Assembly (NCBI GenBank): GCA_045605445.1
Contig: JAZUPZ010000013.1
Span: 1 to 38,926, forward strand
Length of the DNA stretch: 38,926 bases
Direction: 5' to 3'
From: CAZMHL01 sp045605445
Lineage (GTDB): Bacteria; Bacillota; Clostridia; RGIG6154
The notes beneath the pieces were generated by a model. That model was not told the origin of the DNA. It did not search any database and saw only the letters and a list, made by a program, of their open reading frames with translations. Positions 30,144 through 37,003 of this stretch are shown one piece after another. Made by a program: the position numbers and the translations under genes. Within the stretch, counting starts at the first letter, position 1, and the number at the start of each line of letters is the position of its first letter.

Positions 30144-30737
30144 TTAAAAATATTTTTCCGGCTCTCCCAGCCCTCTTGTTTTTCTTTCATTCTTAATAAA
30201 CTTGTCAAAGCGCGCCCTTACCATCATTTCAAAGGGACTTGTATAAAACATATTTCTCTTCTGAATAAGCTTTAGCCTTCTTATTCTCCCTGCGGCAACC
30301 CAGAAGGGCACATCGCACAGTTTTTGTATTTCACTGCTTTGTGTTACCTCCAGTTCCTTGAGTATACACAGCGGGGTAAGCAATTTGGTTGCAAAAGAGT
30401 CTGCCGCCAGTTCTTTTTTATAATCGTACTCTCCGTTGGCTTCATAATTTTTTGGGTGCCCTAAAAAGATATGCCCCAGCTCGTGGGCAATTGTATACCG
30501 TTTTTCCTCGTTGCTCATAGTTTCATCGTAAACGATATACCACTTTCCGTTTTTCAGGGCACACAAGCCTGCCTGATTGCTTTTAAGAACATTAACTTCC
30601 ACATTCCGAATCACCTTGATACCGTTTCGGCATGCGATTTTAATCACATCAACGGGCAAATAGCTTATTTCGTTGTCTGCAAGTACCTTCCAGGATGCAT
30701 CCCGTTCCTGAGCATATTTACCGTAAGCCTTCATCAT
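30144..30737 (-). CDS. ImmA/IrrE-family metallo-endopeptidase
   Basis: 197 aa. HELGH at 85-89 in YTIAHELGHIFLGHP and the third zinc ligand E109 in KKELAADSFATKLL give the ImmA/IrrE signature. Relatives cleave cognate XRE repressors (ImmA on ImmR in ICEBs1, IrrE on DdrO in Deinococcus). Its ATG overlaps the stop of the upstream XRE gene by 4 nt (30734-30737), so the XRE protein is the likely substrate. No integrase, relaxase or phage genes adjoin, so it could be a free-standing stress switch or a leftover of a lost element. Confidence 0.93.
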   Translation of the reverse strand: MMKAYGKYAQERDASWKVLADNEISYLPVDVIKIACRNGIKVIRNVEVNVLKSNQAGLCALKNGKWYIVYDETMSNEEKRYTIAHELGHIFLGHPKNYEANGEYDYKKELAADSFATKLLTPLCILKELEVTQSSEIQKLCDVPFWVAAGRIRRLKLIQKRNMFYTSPFEMMVRARFDKFIKNERKTRGLGEPEKYF

Positions 30738-31174
30738 AAGTCGTCTATATCCGTTACACTTTCTGCATTTTCAAAATTTGCATCTTCAACGCTTTGAACC
30801 GTTTTCTTTTCAGCAGCCTTCTTTTCTGCTTCTTTTTTTTCTCTCGCCGCCTTAAAGAAGGGAACAGAATATTTTTTAATCATATTCTTCATCTGTCTTA
30901 TTATTTTTTCTCTGTCCTCTTCGGAAAGCTGAAGGAAAAGGCTTTTAAGCTCTTTGTCCTCTTCAAGCTCGTGGCCCGCAAGAAATTCGGGAGTGCATTC
31001 CAGAACCTTCGCCACTTTTATTATTACATCGGCAGGAATTTTTCTTATTGAATTATCTTCATATCTGTAATAGGTTTTAGAATTTATTCCGAGATACTCG
31101 GAAATTTCAGCCACAGAAATACCCATAAACTTTCTGCGGTCTTTCATACGGTCTCCCGTGGTCAGTTTTTTCAT
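30734..31174 (-). CDS. XRE-family transcriptional regulator (ImmR-like)
   Basis: 146 aa. N-terminal helix-turn-helix at about 6-67 (RMKDRRKFMGISVAEISEYL, INSKTYYRYEDNSIRKIP), a charged linker and a Lys/Glu/Ala-rich C-terminal helix (EKKEAEKKAAEKK), ending in an acidic tail. Probable repressor; the downstream ImmA/IrrE peptidase overlaps its stop. Ribosome binding site GGGTG is weak. The upstream region contains two AACCG direct repeats and a CTGTCG direct repeat with 10-bp periodicity (31242-31257), which could be operators. Confidence 0.9.
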   Translation of the reverse strand: MKKLTTGDRMKDRRKFMGISVAEISEYLGINSKTYYRYEDNSIRKIPADVIIKVAKVLECTPEFLAGHELEEDKELKSLFLQLSEEDREKIIRQMKNMIKKYSVPFFKAAREKKEAEKKAAEKKTVQSVEDANFENAESVTDIDDL

Positions 31175-31192
31175 TTAATCACCCTAAGCTAT

Positions 31193-31221
31193 ATATTAAC
31201 ATAAACCGGTAATAAATTCAA
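31193..31221 (-). promoter_or_regulatory. Candidate promoter of the XRE-immA operon
   Basis: On the minus strand: TTGAAT (31221-31216), 17-bp spacer, TAATAT (31198-31193). The direct repeats AACCGGTAAT (31204-31213) and AACCGTAATT (31220-31229) overlap it. Confidence 0.45.
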
Positions 31222-31268
31222 CCGTAATTTGACATTATGAGCTGTCGAAACCTGTCGGTCGATTTCTG

Positions 31269-31297
31269 TTGCAAAGCGGGGGAAATTATGCTATAAT
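31269..31297 (+). promoter_or_regulatory. Strong promoter with no ORF downstream
   Basis: TTGCAA (31269-31274), 17-bp spacer, perfect TATAAT (31292-31297), extended -10 TGC at 31289-31291. Predicted start is about 31304. Confidence 0.8.
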
Positions 31298-31303
31298 GCT
31301 ATA

Positions 31304-31484
31304 TGTAAAGAGAAAAGCAGTCAAGATGTATTTTCGTAAACATTTATGAAAATTTTCATCGTAATTTTCTTTATTTTGTATTTTGTTGGGAAACAATTCT
31401 GCTTTTTGTAAAAGCATTGCAAATTTTAAGAATTTACCGCCTTTTCTGCTTTTTTCTGAAATCTCCCGCCGGGAGATTTTTTCT
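31304..31484 (+). ncRNA. Candidate stand-alone small RNA
   Basis: About 180 nt between a near-consensus promoter and an intrinsic terminator, on the plus strand and convergent to the next gene, without a plausible ORF. Internal structure: AAAAGCAG near the 5' end can close with CTGCTTTT near 31446-31453, TGCTTTT/AAAAGCA forms a local hairpin (about 31401-31417), and ATGAAAA/TTTTCAT is a palindrome. Size and end pairing are compatible with a regulatory RNA; I see no signature of SRP RNA, RNase P RNA or tmRNA, and 6S RNA is unproven. Confidence 0.55.
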
Positions 31485-31486
31485 TT
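31459..31486 (+). terminator. Terminator of the candidate small RNA
   Basis: AAATCTCCC (31459-31467) / GGGAGATTT (31471-31479), loop GCC, followed by a T-rich tail. The tail ends at the stop codon of the convergent AraC gene. Confidence 0.85.
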
Positions 31487-32350
31487 TTATCCGCGATATT
31501 CTTTGGGTGTTTTGCCTGTGTAAGTTTTAAAGGTCTTTGTAAAATGAGGGATGTCGTTAAAACCAACCATTGAGGCAATTTCGTTTACGGGATATTTTTC
31601 TGTACGGAGCAACTCGGAGGCAATGCTTATTCTGTAATTAACTATAAACTTATGTATTGAAACGCCTGTCTGTTCTTTGAAAATTCTGTTTATATATAAG
31701 GGATTAAAATGAAATAACTCCCCTATTGCTTCGTTTTTAAGCTCTTTATTGTAGTTATTCTGAATATATTCAATTATTTTTCTTACTACGTCAACGCTCT
31801 GATTGTCCACCTTTATTCTGTGAGTATTTATCGTTCTTATTATATTTATAATCACGCTTTTCAGGCAGGATGACAGAAATTCGTCTGTATATTCTCCGCC
31901 TGCAAGATATTCCGTTGCCATAAGGCGGATTCTCTCGGACATTACTGTCATATCTTCAAGATAAACGGGGCTGTTCAGCTCGGTTGCATCAGAAAAAACT
32001 ATTTTTTCAAGTATTCTGTCCTCTGAAAAATTTTCCGAATGATATGGATGATAGGACTTCTTCAGATGGTTATGACTTTGTGTGTAATCAAAATTCACCG
32101 CAATGTATGTTACGCCTTCCTCATCATCCGTCTGCCATATATATTTCGTTCCGCCCTGAAAAAGTATGCAGCAGCCGGGCTTCAAGTCACAGATTTTATC
32201 TTCAATAACCATTTTCCCTCTGCCCTTTACAACATAAAAAAGCCTGCAGTCGGGAGTCTGAAGCCAGGTGTGTATGTCTCTTGTTGAGTGTTTATTCAAA
32301 AGTCCCATTACCACCTTTCTTACAAAAGGCTCTGTCTGGGCTATATACAT
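31487..32350 (-). CDS. AraC-family transcriptional regulator (module 2)
   Basis: 287 aa. An N-terminal cupin-like sensor (DCRLFYVVKGRGKMVIEDKI and DLKPGCCILFQGGTKYIW) and a C-terminal double helix-turn-helix (about 190-287; IGELFHFNPLYINRIFKEQT, ASMVGFNDIPHFTKTFKTYT). Ribosome binding site AGAGGTGG before ATG 32350. It is divergent from the Gfo/Idh/MocA-like gene and DMT transporter, which it probably controls. It is the functional counterpart of the AraC regulator at 5575-6372, but the sensor halves differ considerably, so the inducers may differ. Confidence 0.93.
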   Translation of the reverse strand: MYIAQTEPFVRKVVMGLLNKHSTRDIHTWLQTPDCRLFYVVKGRGKMVIEDKICDLKPGCCILFQGGTKYIWQTDDEEGVTYIAVNFDYTQSHNHLKKSYHPYHSENFSEDRILEKIVFSDATELNSPVYLEDMTVMSERIRLMATEYLAGGEYTDEFLSSCLKSVIINIIRTINTHRIKVDNQSVDVVRKIIEYIQNNYNKELKNEAIGELFHFNPLYINRIFKEQTGVSIHKFIVNYRISIASELLRTEKYPVNEIASMVGFNDIPHFTKTFKTYTGKTPKEYRG

Positions 32351-32370
32351 AAAACCACCTCTTTAAAATC

Positions 32371-32399
32371 ATTTTAACACAAAAATTCATCATTTTCAA
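32371..32399 (-). promoter_or_regulatory. Promoter of the module 2 AraC gene
   Basis: On the minus strand: TTGAAA (32399-32394), 17-bp spacer, TAAAAT (32376-32371), extended -10 TGT. Confidence 0.7.
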
Positions 32400-32466
32400 C
32401 CGCAATATTTCGTTTTTGCTAAAACTAAAAAGTATGAAAAACACAAATTAAGGTATGTTTATTCCA

Positions 32467-32495
32467 TTTATTGAAACTATGTATGATGATATAAT
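32467..32495 (+). promoter_or_regulatory. Promoter of the module 2 operon
   Basis: TTTATT (32467-32472), 17-bp spacer, perfect TATAAT (32490-32495), extended -10 TGA at 32487-32489. The poor -35 fits activation by the AraC protein. Confidence 0.55.
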
Positions 32496-32523
32496 GAGTT
32501 CAGTTGAAGAAGGAGTTGGAATT

Positions 32524-33732
32524 ATGGAGAAATTAACAGTATGCTTTGTGGGATGCGGAAGATTTGCAAAACACTTTGTAGGCCTTATGAAAGCACATCC
32601 TGCTGTTGAAAAGGTTTATGTTTGCGACCTTATTCCTGAAAAAGCAAAGGAATATTCAGAAAAATTCGATGTTGAAATAATCGACACCTACGAAGAGGTT
32701 CTTGAAAGAAAAGACATTAACGCCATTGCAAACTTCACACAGAGAATTTATCATGGACCTGTTGTTATAAGAGCTTTAAAAGCGGGTAAACACGTTTACT
32801 CTGCAGTTCCTATGGCAACAGAGGTTGAACAGTGTAAGGAAATCATTAAGCTTTGTGAAGAAAAGAAGCTTATCTATATGATGGGTGAAACCTGTTATTA
32901 CTACCCTTGCGCAATGTTCTGCAGAGAAAGATATGCAAAAGGTGAATTCGGAAATTTCCTCTACGGCGCTTCCCAGTACTACCATCACATTGACTCAATT
33001 TCCTACGGAAAAGAGGAAGAGCAGAGGGGTATGCCACCCCTTTTCTACCCAACCCATTCAACAGGTATGATTCTTTCTGCTGTTGACTCTTACGTTACTA
33101 AAGTTACGGGAATGGGCACAAAGGACTGTTCAAATGACCCGAAATTCGGCAAGGGGAAAAATGCGTGGGATAACGAATACACAAACCAATACGTTCTTAT
33201 GGAGCTTGCAAACGGCGGTGTTGCAAGGGTTACAGAATCAAGAACCTTTGCCTGGAACAAACCAAGCTCGTACATTTCGGCTCTCTACGGAACCGAGGGG
33301 AGCTACGAATTCAGCAACGCTCAGCACATTATGGTTAAGAAAAACTGGATTGACGGCAAAGAGCATGTTGACCTTGAAGACGTTTCCGATTACTGTAATC
33401 CTAAAGAAATGACGCTGCACAAAAACGAACCCGATTACAAGGAAAAGGTTGCCAACGGCGAATGGCAGTGGACAGACCAGTCTCCGATTCAGGACGTTGA
33501 AGCCGAAAGACTGCCGAAAGAATATAACGAAATTGTCAGCGGACATATGTGCAGTCACAAGTTCTTAATTGATGATTTCTGCACAGCCGCATCAACGGGT
33601 AAGCTTCCTCCCGTTAACGCGTGGAAAGCTGCAAGATACACCATTCCGGGACTTGTTGCAATTAAGTCAATCGAACAAGGAGGACTCCCTCTTGATGTTC
33701 CCGATTTCGGAGAAGGACCAAAGATATGGTAA
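32524..33732 (+). CDS. Gfo/Idh/MocA-family protein with degenerate EKP motif, module 2
   Basis: 402 aa. The N-terminal Rossmann motif LTVCFVGCGRFAKHF is intact, but the family EKP is replaced by AVP (94-96, KHVYSAVPMATEV), so the usual catalytic lysine is missing. The substrate domain includes MGETCYYYPCAMFCRERYAKG and the C-terminal GGLPLDVPDFGEG. ATG 32524 is chosen because AAGGAG lies upstream; the longer frame from 32455 would include the promoter. The DMT transporter ATG overlaps its stop by 7 nt, which implies translational coupling. Possible roles are an NAD-dependent eliminase, epimerase or lyase type reaction or a cofactor-binding non-dehydrogenase. Confidence 0.88.
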   Translation: MEKLTVCFVGCGRFAKHFVGLMKAHPAVEKVYVCDLIPEKAKEYSEKFDVEIIDTYEEVLERKDINAIANFTQRIYHGPVVIRALKAGKHVYSAVPMATEVEQCKEIIKLCEEKKLIYMMGETCYYYPCAMFCRERYAKGEFGNFLYGASQYYHHIDSISYGKEEEQRGMPPLFYPTHSTGMILSAVDSYVTKVTGMGTKDCSNDPKFGKGKNAWDNEYTNQYVLMELANGGVARVTESRTFAWNKPSSYISALYGTEGSYEFSNAQHIMVKKNWIDGKEHVDLEDVSDYCNPKEMTLHKNEPDYKEKVANGEWQWTDQSPIQDVEAERLPKEYNEIVSGHMCSHKFLIDDFCTAASTGKLPPVNAWKAARYTIPGLVAIKSIEQGGLPLDVPDFGEGPKIW

Positions 33733-34610
33733 AAGGCTATATTTTTCTTGCTTTTGCCTTACTTGGCGGTCTTTTTAAAGGCTTTTGCGGAAAACTGATA
33801 AGCAACGGTGCAGAAACTTTTAAACAAGTCCTGTCCGTTAACATTGTAAGAATGTTCTTTTGTGCGTTTATAGGATTTTGTGTTGTGACAATAAGTGGAA
33901 TTTCTTCCCTCTCGGTTGACGGACCAACTGTTGCCGTATGTCTTTTTTCAGCTGTATGCATGACCGTCTTTTGCGTATGCTGGATGTTTGCCTACCGTTT
34001 TGAAGCATATATGTATTTAAACATTTTCACAATGCTTGGTGCGGTTGCAACCTGTTTTTTCGGGCTTGTTGTTTTCAATGAACCCATAAACGCGAGTCAA
34101 TGGGTTGGGATGGCAATCCTTCTTGTTGCGGTTTACATTATGACCATTTACAACAAAAAGCTTAAAGGCAAAATGACCTTTTTTGAAGTTATTCTGCTGA
34201 TAGTCGGAGCACTCGGCTCTTCCCTTGCTGACTTTTCTCAGAAAATATATACCAAAACAATCGGCACAGATGCATCTGTTTTTAATTTTTACACTTATCT
34301 TTTTTCTCTGGCAATACTTCTTGTTGCGACTTTGTTTGTTAAATCGCCTGAAAAAGAAAAGAAAGATGCCGACAAAAGATATTTAATACTTTGCTTTGTA
34401 ATGTCGGTATGCCTTTACATAAATTCCCTTTCTAAAACCTTTGCGGCTTCCTACCTCACCACAGCGCAAATGTACCCCGTTCTTCAGGGGGCAAACCTTA
34501 TTTTTTCTGCCCTGATGGCACATATTTTCTTTAAAGAAAAGGTAACACCACGCTGTATTGTTGGTATGACCTGCGCCTTTGCAGGACTTATAGTTATGAA
34601 TGTATTGTAA
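33726..34610 (+). CDS. DMT superfamily (EamA-like) transporter, module 2
   Basis: 294-aa membrane protein with about ten hydrophobic segments in two halves; the TM3-TM4 region VVFNEPINASQWVGMAIL and the C-terminal IFFKEKVTPRCIVGM carry the E-P/K-spaced motif typical of EamA repeats. The substrate is presumably the compound handled by the preceding Gfo/Idh/MocA-like protein, with which its start overlaps (ATG 33726, TAA 33730-33732). The stop codon lies inside a bidirectional terminator. It is related in type to the transporter at 6517-7368. Confidence 0.87.
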   Translation: MVKGYIFLAFALLGGLFKGFCGKLISNGAETFKQVLSVNIVRMFFCAFIGFCVVTISGISSLSVDGPTVAVCLFSAVCMTVFCVCWMFAYRFEAYMYLNIFTMLGAVATCFFGLVVFNEPINASQWVGMAILLVAVYIMTIYNKKLKGKMTFFEVILLIVGALGSSLADFSQKIYTKTIGTDASVFNFYTYLFSLAILLVATLFVKSPEKEKKDADKRYLILCFVMSVCLYINSLSKTFAASYLTTAQMYPVLQGANLIFSALMAHIFFKEKVTPRCIVGMTCAFAGLIVMNVL

Positions 34611-34644
34611 CAAAAAGAAGCTCTTTCGAGCTTCTTTTTGTTAC
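34607..34644. terminator. Bidirectional terminator, 17-bp perfect stem
   Basis: 34607-34623 pairs perfectly with 34628-34644 (core AAAAAGAAGCTC/GAGCTTCTTTTT), loop TTTC. It serves the DMT gene (plus) and the MFS gene (minus); the DMT stop TAA is inside the stem. Confidence 0.9.
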
Positions 34645-34650
34645 AGTATT

Positions 34651-35937
34651 TTATTGTTTCATTATTTTCCGTTTACTTACAACAAAATGTATGTATACAA
34701 CAAGTACAACCATCAGCACAAAGGAAATAAGTGCTAAAAACTGCTGAGCGTTTACATTTATGCCGAAAAGCATATTACCATTTGCCTGAATAACCGAGAG
34801 GATTTTTCCTGCTACAAGGGAGGTTAAAAAGCCTACTATTCCGCCGATGCTGTTTTTAATTGCCGATGCCTGAACGAAATAATCGGTTTTAACGTAGCTG
34901 TAGATTATGTTCATCATATTTGAGTTTGTTCCCGCAATTCCCACGTTATATAAAACGGTATAAATTACTACAATCCACCAGGTGTTTTTATTACAGAAAA
35001 CCATTGATAAAAAGGCAACGGCTATAATTGAAAAGCCCAGCTCTGCGCCTTTTGTAAAGCCTCTTTTGTTGGAATATTTTCCTATTGGCATTGAAAAGGC
35101 AAAACGAAAGCCGTTTGCAACTATATTTATTATCTGAACAGTTCCCACGCTTATTAAAAGGTCTTTTGTTTTGTAAATTCCGAGAAAACCTACGGTCATA
35201 TATGTTGCAATGTTCTGAATTATTGACATTGTTATAACGTTTCGAAAGCCTTTGTTTCCGAAAGTGTTTTCCAGCACCTCTTTAAAAGGAGCCTGCTTTG
35301 TTTTTTCTTCCTTTTTACCTTTTATGAGCATTAAGCTTACAAAGTTGCAGACACTTAAAATAAGTATTGAAAGAGCGATGAAAATAAATCCGCCCTCCAT
35401 ATTGTCAAGAGCCTCAAATCTGTCGATAATATAGCCTACAACAAAAGTGAAAATCATTCCCGTCGCAAGGGATACCATTTCCTTTATGGCAGAATAGGAT
35501 GCTCTTTTGTCCGGATCAACGTATGAGTTTGCCCATTTGAAAATTATTGATGCAACTATGTATTTACTGAAATACGCAAGAGTTATTGCCCCGATTACTA
35601 TTGCAGTTTTTGCCTCTTTGGAAACATTTAAAAAAGGCAGAAAGTACAGACTCATAAACAAAAGAGTGCTTAATGAGTCGAAAATTATGCTTATTCTTTT
35701 TACGTTTGTTATTTTCTGAACCACAAAAATTGTGCACAGCTGAAACAAAAAGGCAAAGGATATAAGAGACGAAATTATTCCTATAACCGAGTCGGATATT
35801 CCCATATTTGACAAAAGCTTTGCCAGAAATGCATCGGTTACAAGAAGTGAAACAAAATATTCAAAGGTACACTGCCAGATATATGCCTGCCTTGAAACCT
35901 TATATGCTTTGGTATTAAAAATTTCTTCGTTTGTCAT
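34651..35937 (-). CDS. MFS-type transporter
   Basis: 428 aa with about twelve hydrophobic segments and a central basic loop (LMLIKGKKEEKTKQ), the usual MFS layout. The early DSVIGIISSLISFAFLFQL and the SMPIGKYSNKRGF loop between TM segments support MFS; the nearest recognisable style is the sugar/cation-coupled or nucleoside-like branch of gut Clostridia, but the substrate is not identifiable. Ribosome binding site AAAGGAG upstream of ATG 35937; strong extended -10 promoter at 35973-36001. It is convergent to module 2 and could take part in uptake for that pathway. Confidence 0.87.
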   Translation of the reverse strand: MTNEEIFNTKAYKVSRQAYIWQCTFEYFVSLLVTDAFLAKLLSNMGISDSVIGIISSLISFAFLFQLCTIFVVQKITNVKRISIIFDSLSTLLFMSLYFLPFLNVSKEAKTAIVIGAITLAYFSKYIVASIIFKWANSYVDPDKRASYSAIKEMVSLATGMIFTFVVGYIIDRFEALDNMEGGFIFIALSILILSVCNFVSLMLIKGKKEEKTKQAPFKEVLENTFGNKGFRNVITMSIIQNIATYMTVGFLGIYKTKDLLISVGTVQIINIVANGFRFAFSMPIGKYSNKRGFTKGAELGFSIIAVAFLSMVFCNKNTWWIVVIYTVLYNVGIAGTNSNMMNIIYSYVKTDYFVQASAIKNSIGGIVGFLTSLVAGKILSVIQANGNMLFGINVNAQQFLALISFVLMVVLVVYIHFVVSKRKIMKQ

Positions 35938-35972
35938 AATATTCCATTTCTCCTTTATGCCAATTCTAACGC

Positions 35973-36001
35973 ATTATAGCACCACAAATTATATTTTTCA
36001 A
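35973..36001 (-). promoter_or_regulatory. Promoter of the MFS gene
   Basis: On the minus strand: TTGAAA (36001-35996), 17-bp spacer, perfect TATAAT (35978-35973), extended -10 TGC. Confidence 0.8.
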
Positions 36002-36039
36002 TACTTTTATTAAAATTCGGATTTTAACTTACAATTTTA

Positions 36040-36197
36040 TTCCCCCAAATCAGCAATGATGTTTTCATCATTTGTAAAAACATCTTATTAAAATACAAGG
36101 TTTTTTCTCATTTGTGAATTTTTTTATCGAACACGAAATATTTTTCTCAATTCAGAAAAAACTATTGATTTTTTCTGTTTTTGCCAATAGCAAAAAC
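36040..36197. other. AT-rich intergenic stretch with small hairpins
   Basis: Part of the 485-bp gap 35938-36422. It holds AATGATG/CATCATT (36055-36072), CAGAAAAA/TTTTTCTG (about 36153-36177) and GTTTTTGC/GCAAAAAC (36177-36197). No ORF. Confidence 0.4.
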
Positions 36198-36215
36198 AAC
36201 TTGAATTTGACAATA

Positions 36216-36244
36216 TTGATTTTTTTAATCAAATGTGGTAAAAT
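36216..36244 (+). promoter_or_regulatory. Promoter of the leader RNA and 88-aa gene
   Basis: TTGATT (36216-36221), 17-bp spacer, TAAAAT (36239-36244), extended -10 TGG at 36236-36238. AATCAA (36227-36232) forms an inverted repeat with the -35 box, a possible operator. Confidence 0.7.
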
Positions 36245-36250
36245 GTTCTT

Positions 36251-36352
36251 GCCAATCAACTGAATAATTTTTATTTTAGACAGAAAAGCTATGCATTGAT
36301 AAAAATGCATGCTCTATTTGCTTTTCTGTTTATAGAAAAACAGTTGATTGGC
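36251..36352 (+). ncRNA. Riboswitch-like structured leader (aptamer part)
   Basis: Nested perfect stems: GCCAATCAACTG (36251-36262) / CAGTTGATTGGC (36341-36352), 12 bp; ACAGAAAAGC (36280-36289) / GCTTTTCTGT (36320-36329), 10 bp; ATGCAT/ATGCAT (36291-36296 / 36305-36310). Internal loops of 17 and 11 nt separate the first two. It starts at the predicted transcription start and is followed by a terminator. No match to a riboswitch class I know. Confidence 0.7.
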
Positions 36353-36374
36353 GTCAAGGAGCTGTGCGTTTTTT

Positions 36375-36402
36375 ATGCGTCAGCTCTGCTGACGCATTTT
36401 TT
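36375..36402 (+). terminator. Intrinsic terminator (attenuator) before the 88-aa gene
   Basis: ATGCGTCAGC (36375-36384) / GCTGACGCAT (36388-36397), loop TCT, then a T-run. GCGTCA also occurs at 36351-36356, and GAGCTG (36359-36364) is complementary to CAGCTC (36381-36386), so alternative anti-terminator pairings exist. Confidence 0.85.
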
Positions 36403-36422
36403 AATTTAAGGAGATTTTTATT

Positions 36423-36689
36423 ATGGGTTATGGAGATCCCGAAACACCGCAGGAAGAAATAAGGATAATTCTCGAAGCTTGTGACGATCTTGCCGATAAC
36501 ATAAGAGCTCTTTCCGGATGTATACATTTTTTTGCCTGCGGTATACACCAAAAGGACTATGAAACCTTTAAAAACGATGTGTCCATCTGGCTGTATGAAA
36601 CGTGTGGCAGCATTACCCATCACCAGAGCACCATAAGAAATAACATAAAGCGGGCACTTGAACTTCTGGACAAAATTGAAAAAGAGTAA
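36423..36689 (+). CDS. 88-aa protein of unknown function controlled by a leader RNA
   Basis: Begins MGYGDPETPQEEIRIILEAC; predicted alpha-helical, with three cysteines (CDDLADNI, SGCIHFFACGIH region, YETCGSITHH) and paired histidines, ending in an acidic/basic helix (KRALELLDKIEKE). No signal peptide or clear membrane span. Ribosome binding site AAGGAG (36409-36414) upstream of ATG. It is the only gene between the riboswitch-like leader and the thrS promoter, so its expression probably depends on terminator read-through. Function unknown; the Cys/His set could bind a metal. Confidence 0.75.
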   Translation: MGYGDPETPQEEIRIILEACDDLADNIRALSGCIHFFACGIHQKDYETFKNDVSIWLYETCGSITHHQSTIRNNIKRALELLDKIEKE

Positions 36690-36721
36690 AACTGACGATA
36701 AATTCCGATTGCAAAAAAGAC

Positions 36722-36750
36722 TTGACTAATTTTTTTATTTGAATTATAAT
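36722..36750 (+). promoter_or_regulatory. Promoter of thrS
   Basis: TTGACT (36722-36727), 17-bp spacer, perfect TATAAT (36745-36750). Confidence 0.85.
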
Positions 36751-36767
36751 AAAAGAAAGTTAATAAA

Positions 36768-36983
36768 AGGCTGTGATGGAAAGAGTAGCTTTAGTTGAGC
36801 TCAAAAGAGAGGGCGGGATGCTGGAATCCGCCTGTGCAAAGCTTTAGTGAAGACCGCTCCGGAGCCGCAGGGAGGAAATGCCCTGACGTGATTCTGCGTT
36901 AACGATAAAATTAAGTTAAAACTTAAGGTGGAACCGTGTTAATTTTAGCACCCTTAATGCAATTTGCATTAGGGGTATTTTTT
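36768..36983 (+). promoter_or_regulatory. T-box leader (threonine) of thrS
   Basis: Stem I features include the AGAGAGGG and ATGCTGGAATCC region; the specifier is ACC (Thr) at 36853-36855 in GTGAAGACCGCTCC. The T-box proper is AAGGTGGAACCGTG (36925-36938), with UGGA at 36929-36932 complementary to the UCCA end of tRNA-Thr. The terminator is ACCCTTAATGC/GCATTAGGGGT (36950-36976) followed by a T-run. Uncharged tRNA-Thr would favour anti-termination and thrS expression. Confidence 0.95.
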
Positions 36984-37003
36984 ATTTACAGGAGGAAAAA
37001 CAT

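Noticed and set aside
31304..31484. 6S RNA identity for the candidate small RNA
   Set aside because: Length and end pairing fit loosely, but I cannot show the long rod with a central bubble; left as an unclassified candidate.
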